A stretch of DNA of 64,000 nt from CAYRWM01 sp964428055 (lineage in GTDB: Bacteria > Bacillota > Clostridia > Christensenellales > Christensenellaceae). Below the pieces are notes generated by a model that did no database searches, was not told where the DNA came from, and saw only the letters and a list, made by a program, of their open reading frames with translations. The stretch covers positions 1-64,000 of the forward strand of contig CAYRWM010000003.1 of the NCBI GenBank assembly GCA_964428055.1. Direction: 5' to 3'. The translations under genes and the position numbers were made by a program. Positions 39,648-48,744 of this stretch are shown in pieces. Each line of letters opens with the position of its first letter. The stretch's first letter is position 1.

Positions 39648-39736
39648 TTATCGAGAGTCCTCATGCGTCTTTTTATCAGTAAAGATTATATCATAAACAG
39701 TATGGAACGGTTTTGAAAAACGCTTAAAAGCCAAAC

Positions 39737-39770
39737 AAAAAAGCCTCGAAACTATTTGTTTTAAGGCTTT
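39737..39770 (-). terminator. Terminator of tRNA-Pro
   Basis: On the minus strand AAGCCT and AGGCTT pair, with imperfect extension of the stem, and TTTT follows, directly downstream of the tRNA CCA end. Confidence 0.65.
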
Positions 39771-39774
39771 TAAG

Positions 39775-39851
<77 letters not shown>

Positions 39852-39865
39852 ACGCGGCAAAAACC

Positions 39866-39894
39866 ATTATAGCATAATTGTTTTTGCCATACAA
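39866..39894 (-). promoter_or_regulatory. Promoter of tRNA-Pro within an inverted repeat
   Basis: On the minus strand TTGTAT (39889-39894), 17 bp and TATAAT (39866-39871) precede the tRNA by about 15 bp. GGCAAAAAC (39856-39864) and GTTTTTGCC (39880-39888) flank the -10 box. Confidence 0.6.
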
Positions 39895-39903
39895 GAAAAA
39901 CAA

Positions 39904-40575
39904 TCATCTCTTTTTTTCGGTTATCCTGCCGTTCTCAAAAGCGATGTCTTCAAGGGAATCAACGTATAAGTCAGAGCCGTCGATTATCTCTTTTCTGTCG
40001 CTTTCAGCGGCCTCATCATATATGCCGACAGTATACAGTCCGGCCTCCTTTGATGCGTTTATAGCATGAAGGGAATCCTCGAACACAACCGTGTCGGCTG
40101 CAGTTGTCTCCAGCATTTCCACTGCTTTAAGGAATGATTCCGGAGCGTTCTTGCTGTATCCAGCATCACTGCAGTCCATTATGAAGTCAAAGTAATCCGC
40201 GACGCCGTTGTTTTCAAGAGCGGCCCTGGCCAGTTTACCGTCGCTGGCTGTGAGCACTCCCAGGCGTACGGAACACTCTTTCATGTTGCATAATATCTCT
40301 TTGACTCCCGGTTTCAGCGGAATGACATTCTTATAATAATAACCGATCTCTTCCCTTATTTCCGAAAGGACCTGAGACACACTTTCCTTAAGTCCGTATT
40401 CGTTTCTTAAAAAAGCCGAGCCTTCCGTTATTGTGCATGCCCGGAGTGAGTCCATCGTCTCGGGCGTTATCTCAACGCCTTTTTTTCTCATGTATTCGAC
40501 GGGAACGGTCATCCAGTACGGCATCGAGTCAAGGAGCACGCCGTCCATATCGAAAAGAGCGCCTTTAATCTTCAC
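39904..40575 (-). CDS. HAD-superfamily hydrolase (beta-phosphoglucomutase-like)
   Basis: The 223-residue protein has all four HAD motifs: FDMDGVLLDSMP with nucleophile and acid Asp, LTASDG (motif II Thr/Ser), the Lys in SKNAPESFLKA, and VVFEDSLHAINA with metal-binding residues. A helical cap follows motif I. It is a phosphatase or phosphomutase of unknown substrate. The GTG at 40575 is preferred because CGGAGG lies 8 nt upstream; it overlaps the end of thiN, so the two are co-transcribed. A role in thiamine phosphate turnover is possible but unproven. Confidence 0.85.
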   Translation of the reverse strand: MKIKGALFDMDGVLLDSMPYWMTVPVEYMRKKGVEITPETMDSLRACTITEGSAFLRNEYGLKESVSQVLSEIREEIGYYYKNVIPLKPGVKEILCNMKECSVRLGVLTASDGKLARAALENNGVADYFDFIMDCSDAGYSKNAPESFLKAVEMLETTAADTVVFEDSLHAINASKEAGLYTVGIYDEAAESDRKEIIDGSDLYVDSLEDIAFENGRITEKKR

Positions 40576-41230
40576 TATCAGGCCTCCGTATCTCGGGGAC
40601 AATGAACGGGCAGCGCCACAGTATTATCAGGGAGCCGTCAGATACACTTATATCGGGATGCGCTTCCGTGGCTTCATTACTCACGCCGATGGGGAAGGAG
40701 TCGTTGATCACAGCATCCCTGATTTCATATTTGAGTCCGCTCAGGGAAACGCCTTTTGCATCTTTGCCGATCGCAAAAACGGATACGCCTGTTCCCGGTC
40801 TGACGTTGAGCCGGATCGAACTGTTTCTTATGACGGTGATATTCTCGCTGTCACCTATCATATATCCTTCACAGTTTTCTTTTGCGATGTATTTAAGCGT
40901 CTGTATGTTAGCTATCGTATGATCCAGTCTTCTGCCGCTGCATCCGTACATGAAAAACCGGTTGCAGCCTCTTTCGATTCCGGTCTTTGCTGCCAGGAGG
41001 GTATCAGTGTCATCCTTTTCGGGCGGGTACTCCAGCATCTCGGTTTTGGGGCTGAACGATCCGTCTTTTATTGAGTCCATATCGCCTATAACGATATCCG
41101 GGAGGATCCCGCACTCCCTTAGAAGATCAGCTCCTCCGTCAGCCGCTATTGTGAGCGCTGCACCCATGGGCATTATGTCGATATCAGTCGGTGCTGCACC
41201 GGCTATTATGCAGTCATTATATTCTCTCAT
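40565..41230 (-). CDS. thiN: Thiamine pyrophosphokinase
   Basis: It transfers pyrophosphate from ATP to thiamine, giving the TPP cofactor. The 221-residue protein has IAADGGADLL, the conserved GDMDSI near residue 48, PPEKDDTDTLLAAK and GCSGRRLDHTIANIQ, all typical of ThiN. This enzyme uses salvaged thiamine, in contrast to the ThiE route in the thi operon at 46-52 kb. ATG 41230 (MREYNDC) fits the usual N-terminus; an ATG at 41248 is also possible, and neither has a strong ribosome binding site. Confidence 0.9.
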   Translation of the reverse strand: MREYNDCIIAGAAPTDIDIMPMGAALTIAADGGADLLRECGILPDIVIGDMDSIKDGSFSPKTEMLEYPPEKDDTDTLLAAKTGIERGCNRFFMYGCSGRRLDHTIANIQTLKYIAKENCEGYMIGDSENITVIRNSSIRLNVRPGTGVSVFAIGKDAKGVSLSGLKYEIRDAVINDSFPIGVSNEATEAHPDISVSDGSLIILWRCPFIVPEIRRPDSED

Positions 41231-41325
41231 AATGAATAATTTTACCATACAAGTAAGAACAAAATAAAGTTTTGCGGGCACATCGTTTGTAGTATACTAA
41301 ACTGAGAGATAAAAGGGAGGTTTAC

Positions 41326-42201
41326 ATGGCAGAGCAGACAGTAATCCCCGGCACAAATGTGCTGGAAGTCAGAAACTTAAATAAGAAATATCCGTCATTT
41401 GAACTCAGGGATGTGAGCTTTACTATAAAGCCCGGGCAGATAACGGGTTTCATAGGCAGAAACGGTGCGGGTAAATCCACCACTCTCAATTCCATATTCA
41501 ATATGATACCGAGGGACAGCGGCGACATATCGTACTTCGGGCTTGATCTTAAAACACATGAAAGGGACATAAAGCAGAGGGTCGGGTTTGTATCGAGCGG
41601 CATAAGCTACTATCCGAGGAAGACCATAAAGACGATAGCGTCGGTGACGTCGAGCTTTTTCAACACCTGGGATGACGCTGCGTATTTAAAGTATATGGAT
41701 TTGTTCGGGCTGGATGAGAAAAAGACCCCTCAGCAGCTGTCATCTGGCATGCGAGTCAAGTTCGCGCTCGCGATGGCGCTGTCGCACAGAGCGGAATTTC
41801 TCATGCTGGACGAACCCACGAGCGGACTGGATCCCGTGTCCAGGGATGAGATACTAGATGTGTTTATGGACCTTTGCGATGAGGGTAAGTCCATATTGTT
41901 CTCGACTCATATAACGTCCGATCTGGATAAATGTGCGGACAATATCATATATATGAAGAACGGCGTGATAATGGCTGAGACCGACGAAGCCGAGTTCCGC
42001 GGCAGATACCGCTTGGCTAAGTTTGATGTGAGCGAACTCAAGGATGAGTTCAGGCCTTATCTCATCGGCATGAAGCGAGGAAAAAGATGCTATACGGCAC
42101 TCGTTAAGACCCAGAACGCGGACAGAGTCGGGCTCGATATGTTCGATCCGGATCTTGAGGATGTCATGATACATCTGGAAAAGGAGGACAGCCATGCGTA
42201 A
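41326..42201 (+). CDS. ABC transporter ATP-binding protein
   Basis: The 291-residue protein has Walker A GRNGAGKSTT, the signature LSSGMRVKFALAMALS and Walker B FLMLDEPTSGLDPVS, followed by a His-loop FSTHITSDLDKC. It is a BcrA/YtrB-type exporter ATPase. It overlaps the permease gene by 8 bp, so the two form a compact exporter. GGGAGG precedes the ATG. The exported substrate is unknown, and no GntR regulator is adjacent, unlike many ytr-type operons. Confidence 0.92.
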   Translation: MAEQTVIPGTNVLEVRNLNKKYPSFELRDVSFTIKPGQITGFIGRNGAGKSTTLNSIFNMIPRDSGDISYFGLDLKTHERDIKQRVGFVSSGISYYPRKTIKTIASVTSSFFNTWDDAAYLKYMDLFGLDEKKTPQQLSSGMRVKFALAMALSHRAEFLMLDEPTSGLDPVSRDEILDVFMDLCDEGKSILFSTHITSDLDKCADNIIYMKNGVIMAETDEAEFRGRYRLAKFDVSELKDEFRPYLIGMKRGKRCYTALVKTQNADRVGLDMFDPDLEDVMIHLEKEDSHA

Positions 42202-42844
42202 ACTTCTGAGTAAAGAGTTCAGGCTCGCGATGCATCCTGTTTCCATAATCTTCCTCATGTTCGCGTTTATGCTGAACATACCGGATTATTTCTATTTTGT
42301 CGTGTTCTTCTATCACATACTCGCTGTGTTCTTTACGTTCCAGCAGGGAAGGGAGAACAATGACGTTGTATATATGCTGACGCTACCGATAGGCAGGCGT
42401 GATGTCGTAAAGGCGAGAGTCGTGTTCACTGTTATATTCGAGATGATATCGATGGCAGTATGCATACCCTTTGCCATGATGTCCCAGCAGACGTTCCCCG
42501 AGGGCAGCGTCGCAGGCCTTGACTGCAATATAACGCTTTTCGCTGCTGCTCTGATTATGTACGGTATATTCCATATAGTGTTCTTCCCGATGCACTACCG
42601 CGATGTGAGAAAGATAGGCGTACCGTTCCTTATCGCTTCACTCATATGTGCTGTTTACATGATTGCGGTAACGGGTATGGCGATAGCCGGCGGCGGTATC
42701 ATGGATAAGCTCGATACGCCCGATACGATGTATGTGAACGAAAAGCTGATAGCTCTTGCAGTCGGTATAGTGATATACGTCGGGCTCACGCTGGCGGCGT
42801 ATTTTTCATCCGCCCGTCTTTTTGAAAAGCGCGGGACCATATAG
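42194..42844 (+). CDS. ABC-2 type permease
   Basis: The 216-residue protein has six hydrophobic segments and the ABC-2 hallmark cytoplasmic stretch ENNDVVYMLTLPIGRRDVVKAR after the second segment (residues about 54-76). It forms the membrane part of the exporter with the preceding ATPase. AAGGAGG lies upstream within the ATPase gene. Confidence 0.85.
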   Translation: MRKLLSKEFRLAMHPVSIIFLMFAFMLNIPDYFYFVVFFYHILAVFFTFQQGRENNDVVYMLTLPIGRRDVVKARVVFTVIFEMISMAVCIPFAMMSQQTFPEGSVAGLDCNITLFAAALIMYGIFHIVFFPMHYRDVRKIGVPFLIASLICAVYMIAVTGMAIAGGGIMDKLDTPDTMYVNEKLIALAVGIVIYVGLTLAAYFSSARLFEKRGTI

Positions 42845-42885
42845 TATAATAAAGGTAATTTCAGGGATACCTACGGAGATTAAAA

Positions 42886-44502
42886 ATGAAGCTAACTTTT
42901 ATAGGCGCGACACACGAAGTAACAGGAAGCTGCACCATGCTGGAGGTCAATTCCAAGCGCTACCTTATAGACTGCGGTATGCAGCAGGGCATAGATGTTT
43001 TTGAGAATATAGAGATTCCGGTACCCGCTACGGATATAGAGGCAGTCTTTCTGACTCATGCACATGTCGATCATTCGGGTATGCTCCCCAAACTTTACAA
43101 GAACGGTTTCAGAGGCCCCATATACTCAACTGAGGCTACGCGCAATCTGTGCGAGATTATGCTGCTGGACTGCGCGCACATCCAGGAGACTGAGGCGGAA
43201 TGGAAGAGCAAGAAAGCCAAGCGTTCCGGAGGTCAGGGTGCTGAACCTGAATATACAATAGAGGATGCGCAGGGAGCGATAAGGCTGTTCCGCGGATGCA
43301 GTTATGCCGAGACAGTCAAAGCGGGGGAAGGCATTGAGATAAGATTCACGGACGTGGGTCATCTGCTGGGTTCCGCATGTATAGAGATGTGGCTGTCCGA
43401 AGGCGGAACGGACAAAAAGATCGTTTTCAGCGGGGATATAGGAAACACCAATCAGGCTCTCATCAATGACCCGAAGACGGTCGATGAGACGGATTTTCTG
43501 GTCATAGAATCCACTTACGGCAACAGGCTGCATAAGAACCAGGACGTGATGGAGTCCATAAAGGAGTTTGCAGGTTATATCCAGAAGACTCTGGACAGAA
43601 AGGGTACGGTGGTCATACCCTCGTTCGCAGTAGGACGCACACAGGAACTCCTGTATGCCATAAGGGAGATAAAGCAGAAAGGTCTGGTGACAGGTCATGA
43701 CGGCTTTAAGGTTTATGTGGACAGTCCCCTTGCTCAGAATGCGACTGCGATATTCATGCAGTGCGAATCCGATTATTTCGATGAAGAGACAAAGGAACTC
43801 ATAGACCAGGGTATAAATCCGATATGGTTTGACGATATCGTCATTGCCGAGTCTGCTGACGAATCAAAGCTCATAAACGCCAATACCGAGCCGAAGGTCA
43901 TAATCTCATCGAGCGGTATGTGCGAGGCGGGCAGGATCAAGCATCACTTAAAACACAATCTGTGGAAAGAGGAAAACCTGATCCTCTTCTGCGGTTATCA
44001 GTCACTCGGAACGCTCGGAAGGTCTATACTGGACGGGGCGGAAAGAGTAACCATATTCTCTGAAAAGATAGCGGTCAATGCGGAAGTCGCAGCCCTACAC
44101 GGTACCAGCGGTCATGCGGACAAGGACGGGCTTGCAGAATGGTTCGCCGCTTTTAAGAAAAAGCCGCAGACGGTGTTTGTCAACCACGGCGAAGATGAAG
44201 CGTGCCTTGAGTTCGCAGGATACCTTGAGAGCAATTATGATTCCAAAGTCATAGCTCCTTTCAGCGGAACGGTATACGATCTTGCTGCGGATGAAGCCGA
44301 GTATATGGCTGAAGGCATAAGGATAGAGAGGGATGACAGAGCATCAATGCCTGCCGATTCAAGATCAAAGAAGGTGTACGACGATCTTAATACTGCAGCG
44401 ACTGATCTTGAGGCTCTTGCAAAAGCTTCGAAGGGCATGGCGAACAAGGACCTCATAAAACTGACGAACAGGATAAGAAGTCTGATAGACGATTACAAAT
44501 AA
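42886..44502 (+). CDS. Beta-CASP metallo-hydrolase (RNA nuclease type)
   Basis: The 538-residue protein has the metallo-beta-lactamase motif LTHAHVDHSGMLPKL (about residue 55), further metal ligands GHLLGSACIEMW and FSGDIGN, and a beta-CASP region ending SSSGMCEAGRIKHHLKH and GTSGHADKDGL. This matches the CPSF73/YsnF-like family of RNA exo/endonucleases. A role in RNA processing is inferred from the family. The C-terminal 60 residues are helical and not part of the usual core. The LOG-family gene starts 14 bp later. Confidence 0.9.
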   Translation: MKLTFIGATHEVTGSCTMLEVNSKRYLIDCGMQQGIDVFENIEIPVPATDIEAVFLTHAHVDHSGMLPKLYKNGFRGPIYSTEATRNLCEIMLLDCAHIQETEAEWKSKKAKRSGGQGAEPEYTIEDAQGAIRLFRGCSYAETVKAGEGIEIRFTDVGHLLGSACIEMWLSEGGTDKKIVFSGDIGNTNQALINDPKTVDETDFLVIESTYGNRLHKNQDVMESIKEFAGYIQKTLDRKGTVVIPSFAVGRTQELLYAIREIKQKGLVTGHDGFKVYVDSPLAQNATAIFMQCESDYFDEETKELIDQGINPIWFDDIVIAESADESKLINANTEPKVIISSSGMCEAGRIKHHLKHNLWKEENLILFCGYQSLGTLGRSILDGAERVTIFSEKIAVNAEVAALHGTSGHADKDGLAEWFAAFKKKPQTVFVNHGEDEACLEFAGYLESNYDSKVIAPFSGTVYDLAADEAEYMAEGIRIERDDRASMPADSRSKKVYDDLNTAATDLEALAKASKGMANKDLIKLTNRIRSLIDDYK

Positions 44503-44516
44503 GAAAGGAGAGGCCT

Positions 44517-45101
44517 ATGAATATATGTGTTTTCGGTGCTGCCAGCACCAAGACCGGGCCGGAATACATAGAAGCTGTTGAAGCCATGGGAAAGGCTATG
44601 GCTGAAAGAGGGCATAAACTCGTTTACGGCGCAGGTGCCCACGGGCTCATGGGAGCTGCAGCCAGAGGCTTCAAGGCCGGCGGCGGAGAAGTTACGGGTG
44701 TGATACCCAATTTCTTCAGAGATGAGAAGATAGAAGCGATATTCGAAAGATGCGATGAACTTATATTTACGGAGACGATGGCTCAGAGAAAAACCAAAAT
44801 GGAGGAGCTGGCCGACGCTTTTGTAATCGTCCCCGGAGGTATAGGAACATATGAGGAACTTTTTGAAGTACTTACACTCAAACAGCTTGGAAGACACGGC
44901 AAACCTCTTGCTATATACAATATAGACGGATTCTACGATCCTCTCGAGATGATGATGTATCACGGCATGAAGGCAAAGTTCATAAGAGCAAACTGCCAGC
45001 TGCTGTATCTCATATTCACGGACTGCGAAGAGATGATCGATTTCCTTGAACATCCGAACTTCGAACTCGGCATGACTGTCCACGACCTGAAGGACGGCTG
45101 A
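44517..45101 (+). CDS. LOG-family protein (nucleotide phosphoribohydrolase fold)
   Basis: The 194-residue protein has LVYGAGAHGLMGAAARG, the paired motif EELADAFVIVPGGIGTYEEL with the PGGxGTxxE signature, and the usual 190-residue length. Family members remove ribose 5-phosphate from nucleoside monophosphates, for example cytokinin ribotides in plants; the bacterial substrate is uncertain. It is co-transcribed with the beta-CASP nuclease, so a role in nucleotide turnover is plausible. Confidence 0.88.
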   Translation: MNICVFGAASTKTGPEYIEAVEAMGKAMAERGHKLVYGAGAHGLMGAAARGFKAGGGEVTGVIPNFFRDEKIEAIFERCDELIFTETMAQRKTKMEELADAFVIVPGGIGTYEELFEVLTLKQLGRHGKPLAIYNIDGFYDPLEMMMYHGMKAKFIRANCQLLYLIFTDCEEMIDFLEHPNFELGMTVHDLKDG

Positions 45102-45114
45102 TAAAAAACTGTAT

Positions 45115-45142
45115 AAAAAGCCCGCCGCGAGGCGGGTTTTTT
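45115..45142 (+). terminator. Terminator of the nuclease-LOG operon
   Basis: AAAAAGCCCGCC and GGCGGGTTTTTT form a GC-rich stem around GCGA with a T-run. Confidence 0.9.
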
Positions 45143-45144
45143 GT

Positions 45145-45173
45145 TTGACATGAATGCCTGATATTTGTAAAAT
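45145..45173 (+). promoter_or_regulatory. Promoter of the amidohydrolase gene
   Basis: A perfect TTGACA (45145-45150), a 17-bp spacer and TAAAAT (45168-45173) begin just after the previous terminator. Confidence 0.7.
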
Positions 45174-45211
45174 ATTTCTTGTGCGTCTGATAAAGGCGTA
45201 AAGGAGAAAAG

Positions 45212-46000
45212 ATGAGAATCATAGATTGTCACTGTCACGTGTATCCCCATAAGATCGCTGAAAAAGCGGTCGCCTCTATAGGCAAGTTCTATGACGTTCC
45301 TATGGGACAGGACGGTACCGCTGAGACTCTGTTCAGGCAGGGCACCGAAGCCGGTATCACGGATTTTCTGATACATTCAGTTGCGACGACTCCCCAGCAG
45401 GTCAAGGCCGTTAATGAGTTCGTGAAGAGCGAAGTGGATAAGCATCCCGGCAGCTTTATAGGTTTTGGCACGCTTCACCCCGACAGCGAGGATCAGGAAG
45501 GCGATGTTGAACATCTGATCGAACTCGGCCTCAAAGGCGTAAAGGTGCATCCGGATTTTATTAAATGCGCCGTCGATGACCCGAGATTCATGAAGATATA
45601 TGAGATAATACGGGGCAGGATCCCCATATGCATGCATACGGGAGACTACAGATACGACTACTCAAATCCGAACAGGCTGAAAGTCGTACTCGATACTTTT
45701 CCGGATCTTCTGGTCATTGGAGCTCACTTCGGCGGTTGGAGCATGTGGGAGAAGGCTTCAAAACAGCTTTATACGTACGATAATCTCATAGTTGACTGTT
45801 CGTCATCACTCGCATGGATAACTCCTGAAGTTGCCGTGAAATGCGTAAGGCTTTACGGCTCTGAAAGAGTGCTCTTCGGAACGGATTTCCCGATGTGGAT
45901 ACCGTGCGAGGAGATGGCACGCTTCAACAAACTTAAGTTGACTGATGAGGAAAGGGAAAACATATTCCACCTGAATGCCGAAAGGATTCTGGGTTTTTAG
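45212..46000 (+). CDS. Amidohydrolase-family metal hydrolase
   Basis: The 262-residue TIM-barrel protein has the metal-binding HxH in DCHCHVYP, GVKVHPDF, MHTGDYRY, ELVIGAHFGG-like VIGAHFGGWSMW and the final Asp in FGTDFPMW. This is the amidohydrolase-2 (decarboxylase-like) family; members hydrolyse or decarboxylate small acids and the substrate here is unknown. AAGGAG precedes the ATG. It is monocistronic between its own promoter and terminator. Confidence 0.85.
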   Translation: MRIIDCHCHVYPHKIAEKAVASIGKFYDVPMGQDGTAETLFRQGTEAGITDFLIHSVATTPQQVKAVNEFVKSEVDKHPGSFIGFGTLHPDSEDQEGDVEHLIELGLKGVKVHPDFIKCAVDDPRFMKIYEIIRGRIPICMHTGDYRYDYSNPNRLKVVLDTFPDLLVIGAHFGGWSMWEKASKQLYTYDNLIVDCSSSLAWITPEVAVKCVRLYGSERVLFGTDFPMWIPCEEMARFNKLKLTDEERENIFHLNAERILGF

Positions 46001-46006
46001 AGCATA

Positions 46007-46044
46007 AATAAGGACCGCTTCCACAAAGGAGCGGTCCTTTTTTA
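46007..46044. terminator. Bidirectional terminator, amidohydrolase/thi operon
   Basis: AAGGACCGCT and AGCGGTCCTT pair around a 10-nt loop; T-runs favour the plus strand strongly and the minus strand weakly. It lies between convergent units. Confidence 0.8.
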
Positions 46045-46054
46045 TTGTCTTGTA

Positions 46055-47218
46055 TCAGTGCTTTCTTCTTATCGCATGAACTACAAGGCATATGCCTATC
46101 GTTATCCCCATGACGGGCAGCGTATTGCCGACCGGTGTATCAATGTTCATGAACAGCCTGTATATGACGAAACCGGCAGCCCAGATGATTAAATTCTGTA
46201 CGCTTACCGCGCTTCCGCTGCGGTCTTTTTTTATTATGAAATAGTCAGCTATCATAACTGCTATCATGGGAGCGAATACCGATCCTATCAGATACAGGAA
46301 GTCGGTGATATCGTCCATGGGGAAGAGTATGGCGCCGACCGTTCCTATCACTGTTGCCGTGATAGCCATTATCTTTGCGTTTGCTTTTTTTGTGACGGAT
46401 TCACTGGACACGCCTGCCGAGTACGCGTCAAGGAATGTTGTCGTAACTGTTGAGAATATCACTATTATTAGAGCGGCGATCCCGAGGCCTGCCTTGAGCA
46501 TTATGCTGGCTATGTCGGATTCACCCGTGAATATGGCAGCGCCCAGTCCTATTATGTACATCCAGCAGCTGATGATGCCGTATACTACAGCGCTGACCGC
46601 AGTTGCCTTTACCGGTTTGGCCGCTTCTCTCGTATAGTCGCTTATGAGCGGCAGCCAGGACAGGGGCATCGCGACCGACAGTTCCACGGCAGCTCCGAAT
46701 GTCAACCCTTCGCTTACGCCTGAACCGTGCGATGTGTTCGAGAATATAACGAAACACATGACTATCGTCAGTACGAACAGCGCGGACATGGCGACTGTAT
46801 TGACTTTCCCTAAGTTCTTTATGCCGATCAGTATCCAGAGCACTATGAGACCGCCGATCACAAGACACCATACCCAGCGCCCCGCGCCGAATATTCCGTC
46901 TGCCGCGAGCGCGCCGTCATAGATCATTATAGCGGTCCAGCCTACCAGCTGTATGATATTGAGGATAGAAAAGATGAGGCTGCCTTTCTGGCCGAAGCTC
47001 ATCTTTACAGTTTCCATGGCGCTCCTTCCCGTGCGGCCGCCTATTACGCCTGCAAGGAAAAGGAGAACGCATCCTATGATATGGCCTATGATTATGGCCA
47101 GCACACCTGAAGAGAACCCGAGGGGAGCCAGATAAGTTCCGGTTATTATCTCGGCAATGGAAACTGCTGCGCCGAACCATATAAGGCCGTTTTCAAATAT
47201 TGAAGTCTTCCTTTCCAT
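46055..47218 (-). CDS. cytX: Hydroxymethylpyrimidine transporter, NCS1 family
   Basis: A 387-residue membrane protein with about twelve hydrophobic segments of the nucleobase:cation symporter-1 fold. It begins IFENGLIWFGAAVSIAEIITG, the usual CytX N-terminus, which is shorter than CodB. It imports the thiamine pyrimidine (HMP), substrate of ThiD encoded 3 bp upstream. It is the last gene of the TPP-riboswitch operon, which supports HMP as cargo. No thiC is seen, so HMP may be acquired rather than made. Confidence 0.88.
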   Translation of the reverse strand: MERKTSIFENGLIWFGAAVSIAEIITGTYLAPLGFSSGVLAIIIGHIIGCVLLFLAGVIGGRTGRSAMETVKMSFGQKGSLIFSILNIIQLVGWTAIMIYDGALAADGIFGAGRWVWCLVIGGLIVLWILIGIKNLGKVNTVAMSALFVLTIVMCFVIFSNTSHGSGVSEGLTFGAAVELSVAMPLSWLPLISDYTREAAKPVKATAVSAVVYGIISCWMYIIGLGAAIFTGESDIASIMLKAGLGIAALIIVIFSTVTTTFLDAYSAGVSSESVTKKANAKIMAITATVIGTVGAILFPMDDITDFLYLIGSVFAPMIAVMIADYFIIKKDRSGSAVSVQNLIIWAAGFVIYRLFMNIDTPVGNTLPVMGITIGICLVVHAIRRKH

Positions 47219-47221
47219 TAT

Positions 47222-48019
47222 CTATGCCTCCGTTTTTCCGTTTACTGAATAGGCATGATCAAGCGGCCCGCTCCCGTGTCCGAGATCGAGCATTGCGCTG
47301 AGAGCGCCCGTAAGATACTCTTTTGCCTTCTTTACCGAGTCAGTGAGCGTCGATCCTTTGGCAAGGTTTGCCGCGATCGCGCTTGAGAGAGTGCATCCGG
47401 TGCCGTGGGTATTCGGATTATCTATCCTTTTCCCCGTGAACCACTGTCCCTCTTTGCCGTCATAGAGCAGGTCATTGGCATCGCAGACCATATGACCTCC
47501 CTTGAGCAGCACGGCACATCCGAAACGCTCATGGATAATATGAGAGGCTCTTATAATGTCGTCGGTGTCTTTTATTGATATATCCGACAGGACCTCCGCT
47601 TCCGGTATGTTTGGTGTGCAGATTGTTGATAACGGAAGTAGCCGGTCTTCAAGTACGGATATGGATTCCTGTTTTATCAGTCTTGAACCGCTGGTAGCGA
47701 CCATGACAGGGTCAACCACGATGTTCTTCGCCCCGTATTCCTTAAGGCAGTCGGCTATGACGGTTATGAGTTCCCCGGAGGAGACCATACCTATCTTAAC
47801 CGCATCGGGGAATATGTCTTCGAACACGGCTGCGAGCTGCATTCTCAGGAATTCCGGAGTCACTTCCAGTATCCCTCTCACGCCCGTCGTGTTCTGCGCC
47901 GTGAGAGCTGTTATCGCACTCATGGCATACACCCCGTTCATCGTCATGGTCTTTATATCAGCCTGTATACCGGCGCCTCCGCTGGAATCGCTTCCGGCGA
48001 TTGATAATGCTGTCTTCAT
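47222..48019 (-). CDS. thiD: Hydroxymethylpyrimidine/phosphomethylpyrimidine kinase
   Basis: It phosphorylates HMP twice to HMP-PP, the substrate of ThiE. The 265-residue ribokinase-fold protein has SIAGSDSSGGAGIQADIKT at the N-terminus, VDPVMVATSG and the C-terminal anion hole NTHGTGCTLSSAIAA. The ATG at 48019 is chosen because GGAG lies 8 nt upstream and the family N-terminus starts there; an in-frame start 27 codons earlier adds unrelated residues. Confidence 0.95.
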   Translation of the reverse strand: MKTALSIAGSDSSGGAGIQADIKTMTMNGVYAMSAITALTAQNTTGVRGILEVTPEFLRMQLAAVFEDIFPDAVKIGMVSSGELITVIADCLKEYGAKNIVVDPVMVATSGSRLIKQESISVLEDRLLPLSTICTPNIPEAEVLSDISIKDTDDIIRASHIIHERFGCAVLLKGGHMVCDANDLLYDGKEGQWFTGKRIDNPNTHGTGCTLSSAIAANLAKGSTLTDSVKKAKEYLTGALSAMLDLGHGSGPLDHAYSVNGKTEA

Positions 48020-48102
48020 CGTTATTCTCCTTTTGAGTTTTAGCATTATTTTTATTGAGCGACAGAGAGTGGTGCCCCCGGTCTGCCGCTTATATAACAT
48101 GG

Positions 48103-48744
48103 TCAGACATGTATTATATCTTCAGCTTTTTCCTTAAGCAGTCTTGAAGCCGTTTCAGTATCATCCGCTGAGAATACAGCCGATGATACTGCTATGCCTG
48201 CGATGCCGCTGCCATTAAGCTCGTCCGCGTTTTCGTATGATATGCCGCCTATGGCGACGGCGGGGATACTGACCGATGAGCATATCTCGCTCAGCTGGTC
48301 TTTTGTTATTCTTATGGCATCCGCTTTTGTGGGAGAAGGGAAGACCGCTCCGACGCCCAGATAATCAGCTCCCGCTTCTTCGGCGCATCTGGCCTGATCC
48401 ACGGTCTTTGCGGTCGCGCCTATTATGAATCCGGACGGCATCTTTTTCCTAATTACGGATACGGAAGTATCCTCCAGGCCCACATGTATCCCGTCAGCGC
48501 GGGCGGCTACGGCTATGTGCAGCCTGTCATTTATTATGAGAGGCACGCCGCCCCTGTGGCATATCTTAAGCGCTTCTTTGGCTTCCATAAGGAAATCATA
48601 GTCGCCCATATACTTTTCCCGAAGCTGAATGAGCGTTACGCCTCCTGCGATCGCACTTTCTATCCTGCCGAGTATATCGAAATCTTTATCATTGCCTTTG
48701 CCTCCGACCGCGTACAGCAGAAGGCTGTTCTTATCGAATCTCAT
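48103..48744 (-). CDS. thiE: Thiamine-phosphate synthase
   Basis: It couples HMP-PP and the carboxythiazole phosphate to thiamine phosphate. The 213-residue TIM barrel has LIQLREKYM, INDRLHIAVAARADGIHVG, GATAKT, YLGVGAVFPSPTK and AIGGIS, all ThiE signatures with the pyrophosphate-binding residues. It overlaps the TenI-like gene by 4 bp. Another ThiE/TenI homologue precedes it. Confidence 0.93.
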   Translation of the reverse strand: MRFDKNSLLLYAVGGKGNDKDFDILGRIESAIAGGVTLIQLREKYMGDYDFLMEAKEALKICHRGGVPLIINDRLHIAVAARADGIHVGLEDTSVSVIRKKMPSGFIIGATAKTVDQARCAEEAGADYLGVGAVFPSPTKADAIRITKDQLSEICSSVSIPAVAIGGISYENADELNGSGIAGIAVSSAVFSADDTETASRLLKEKAEDIIHV

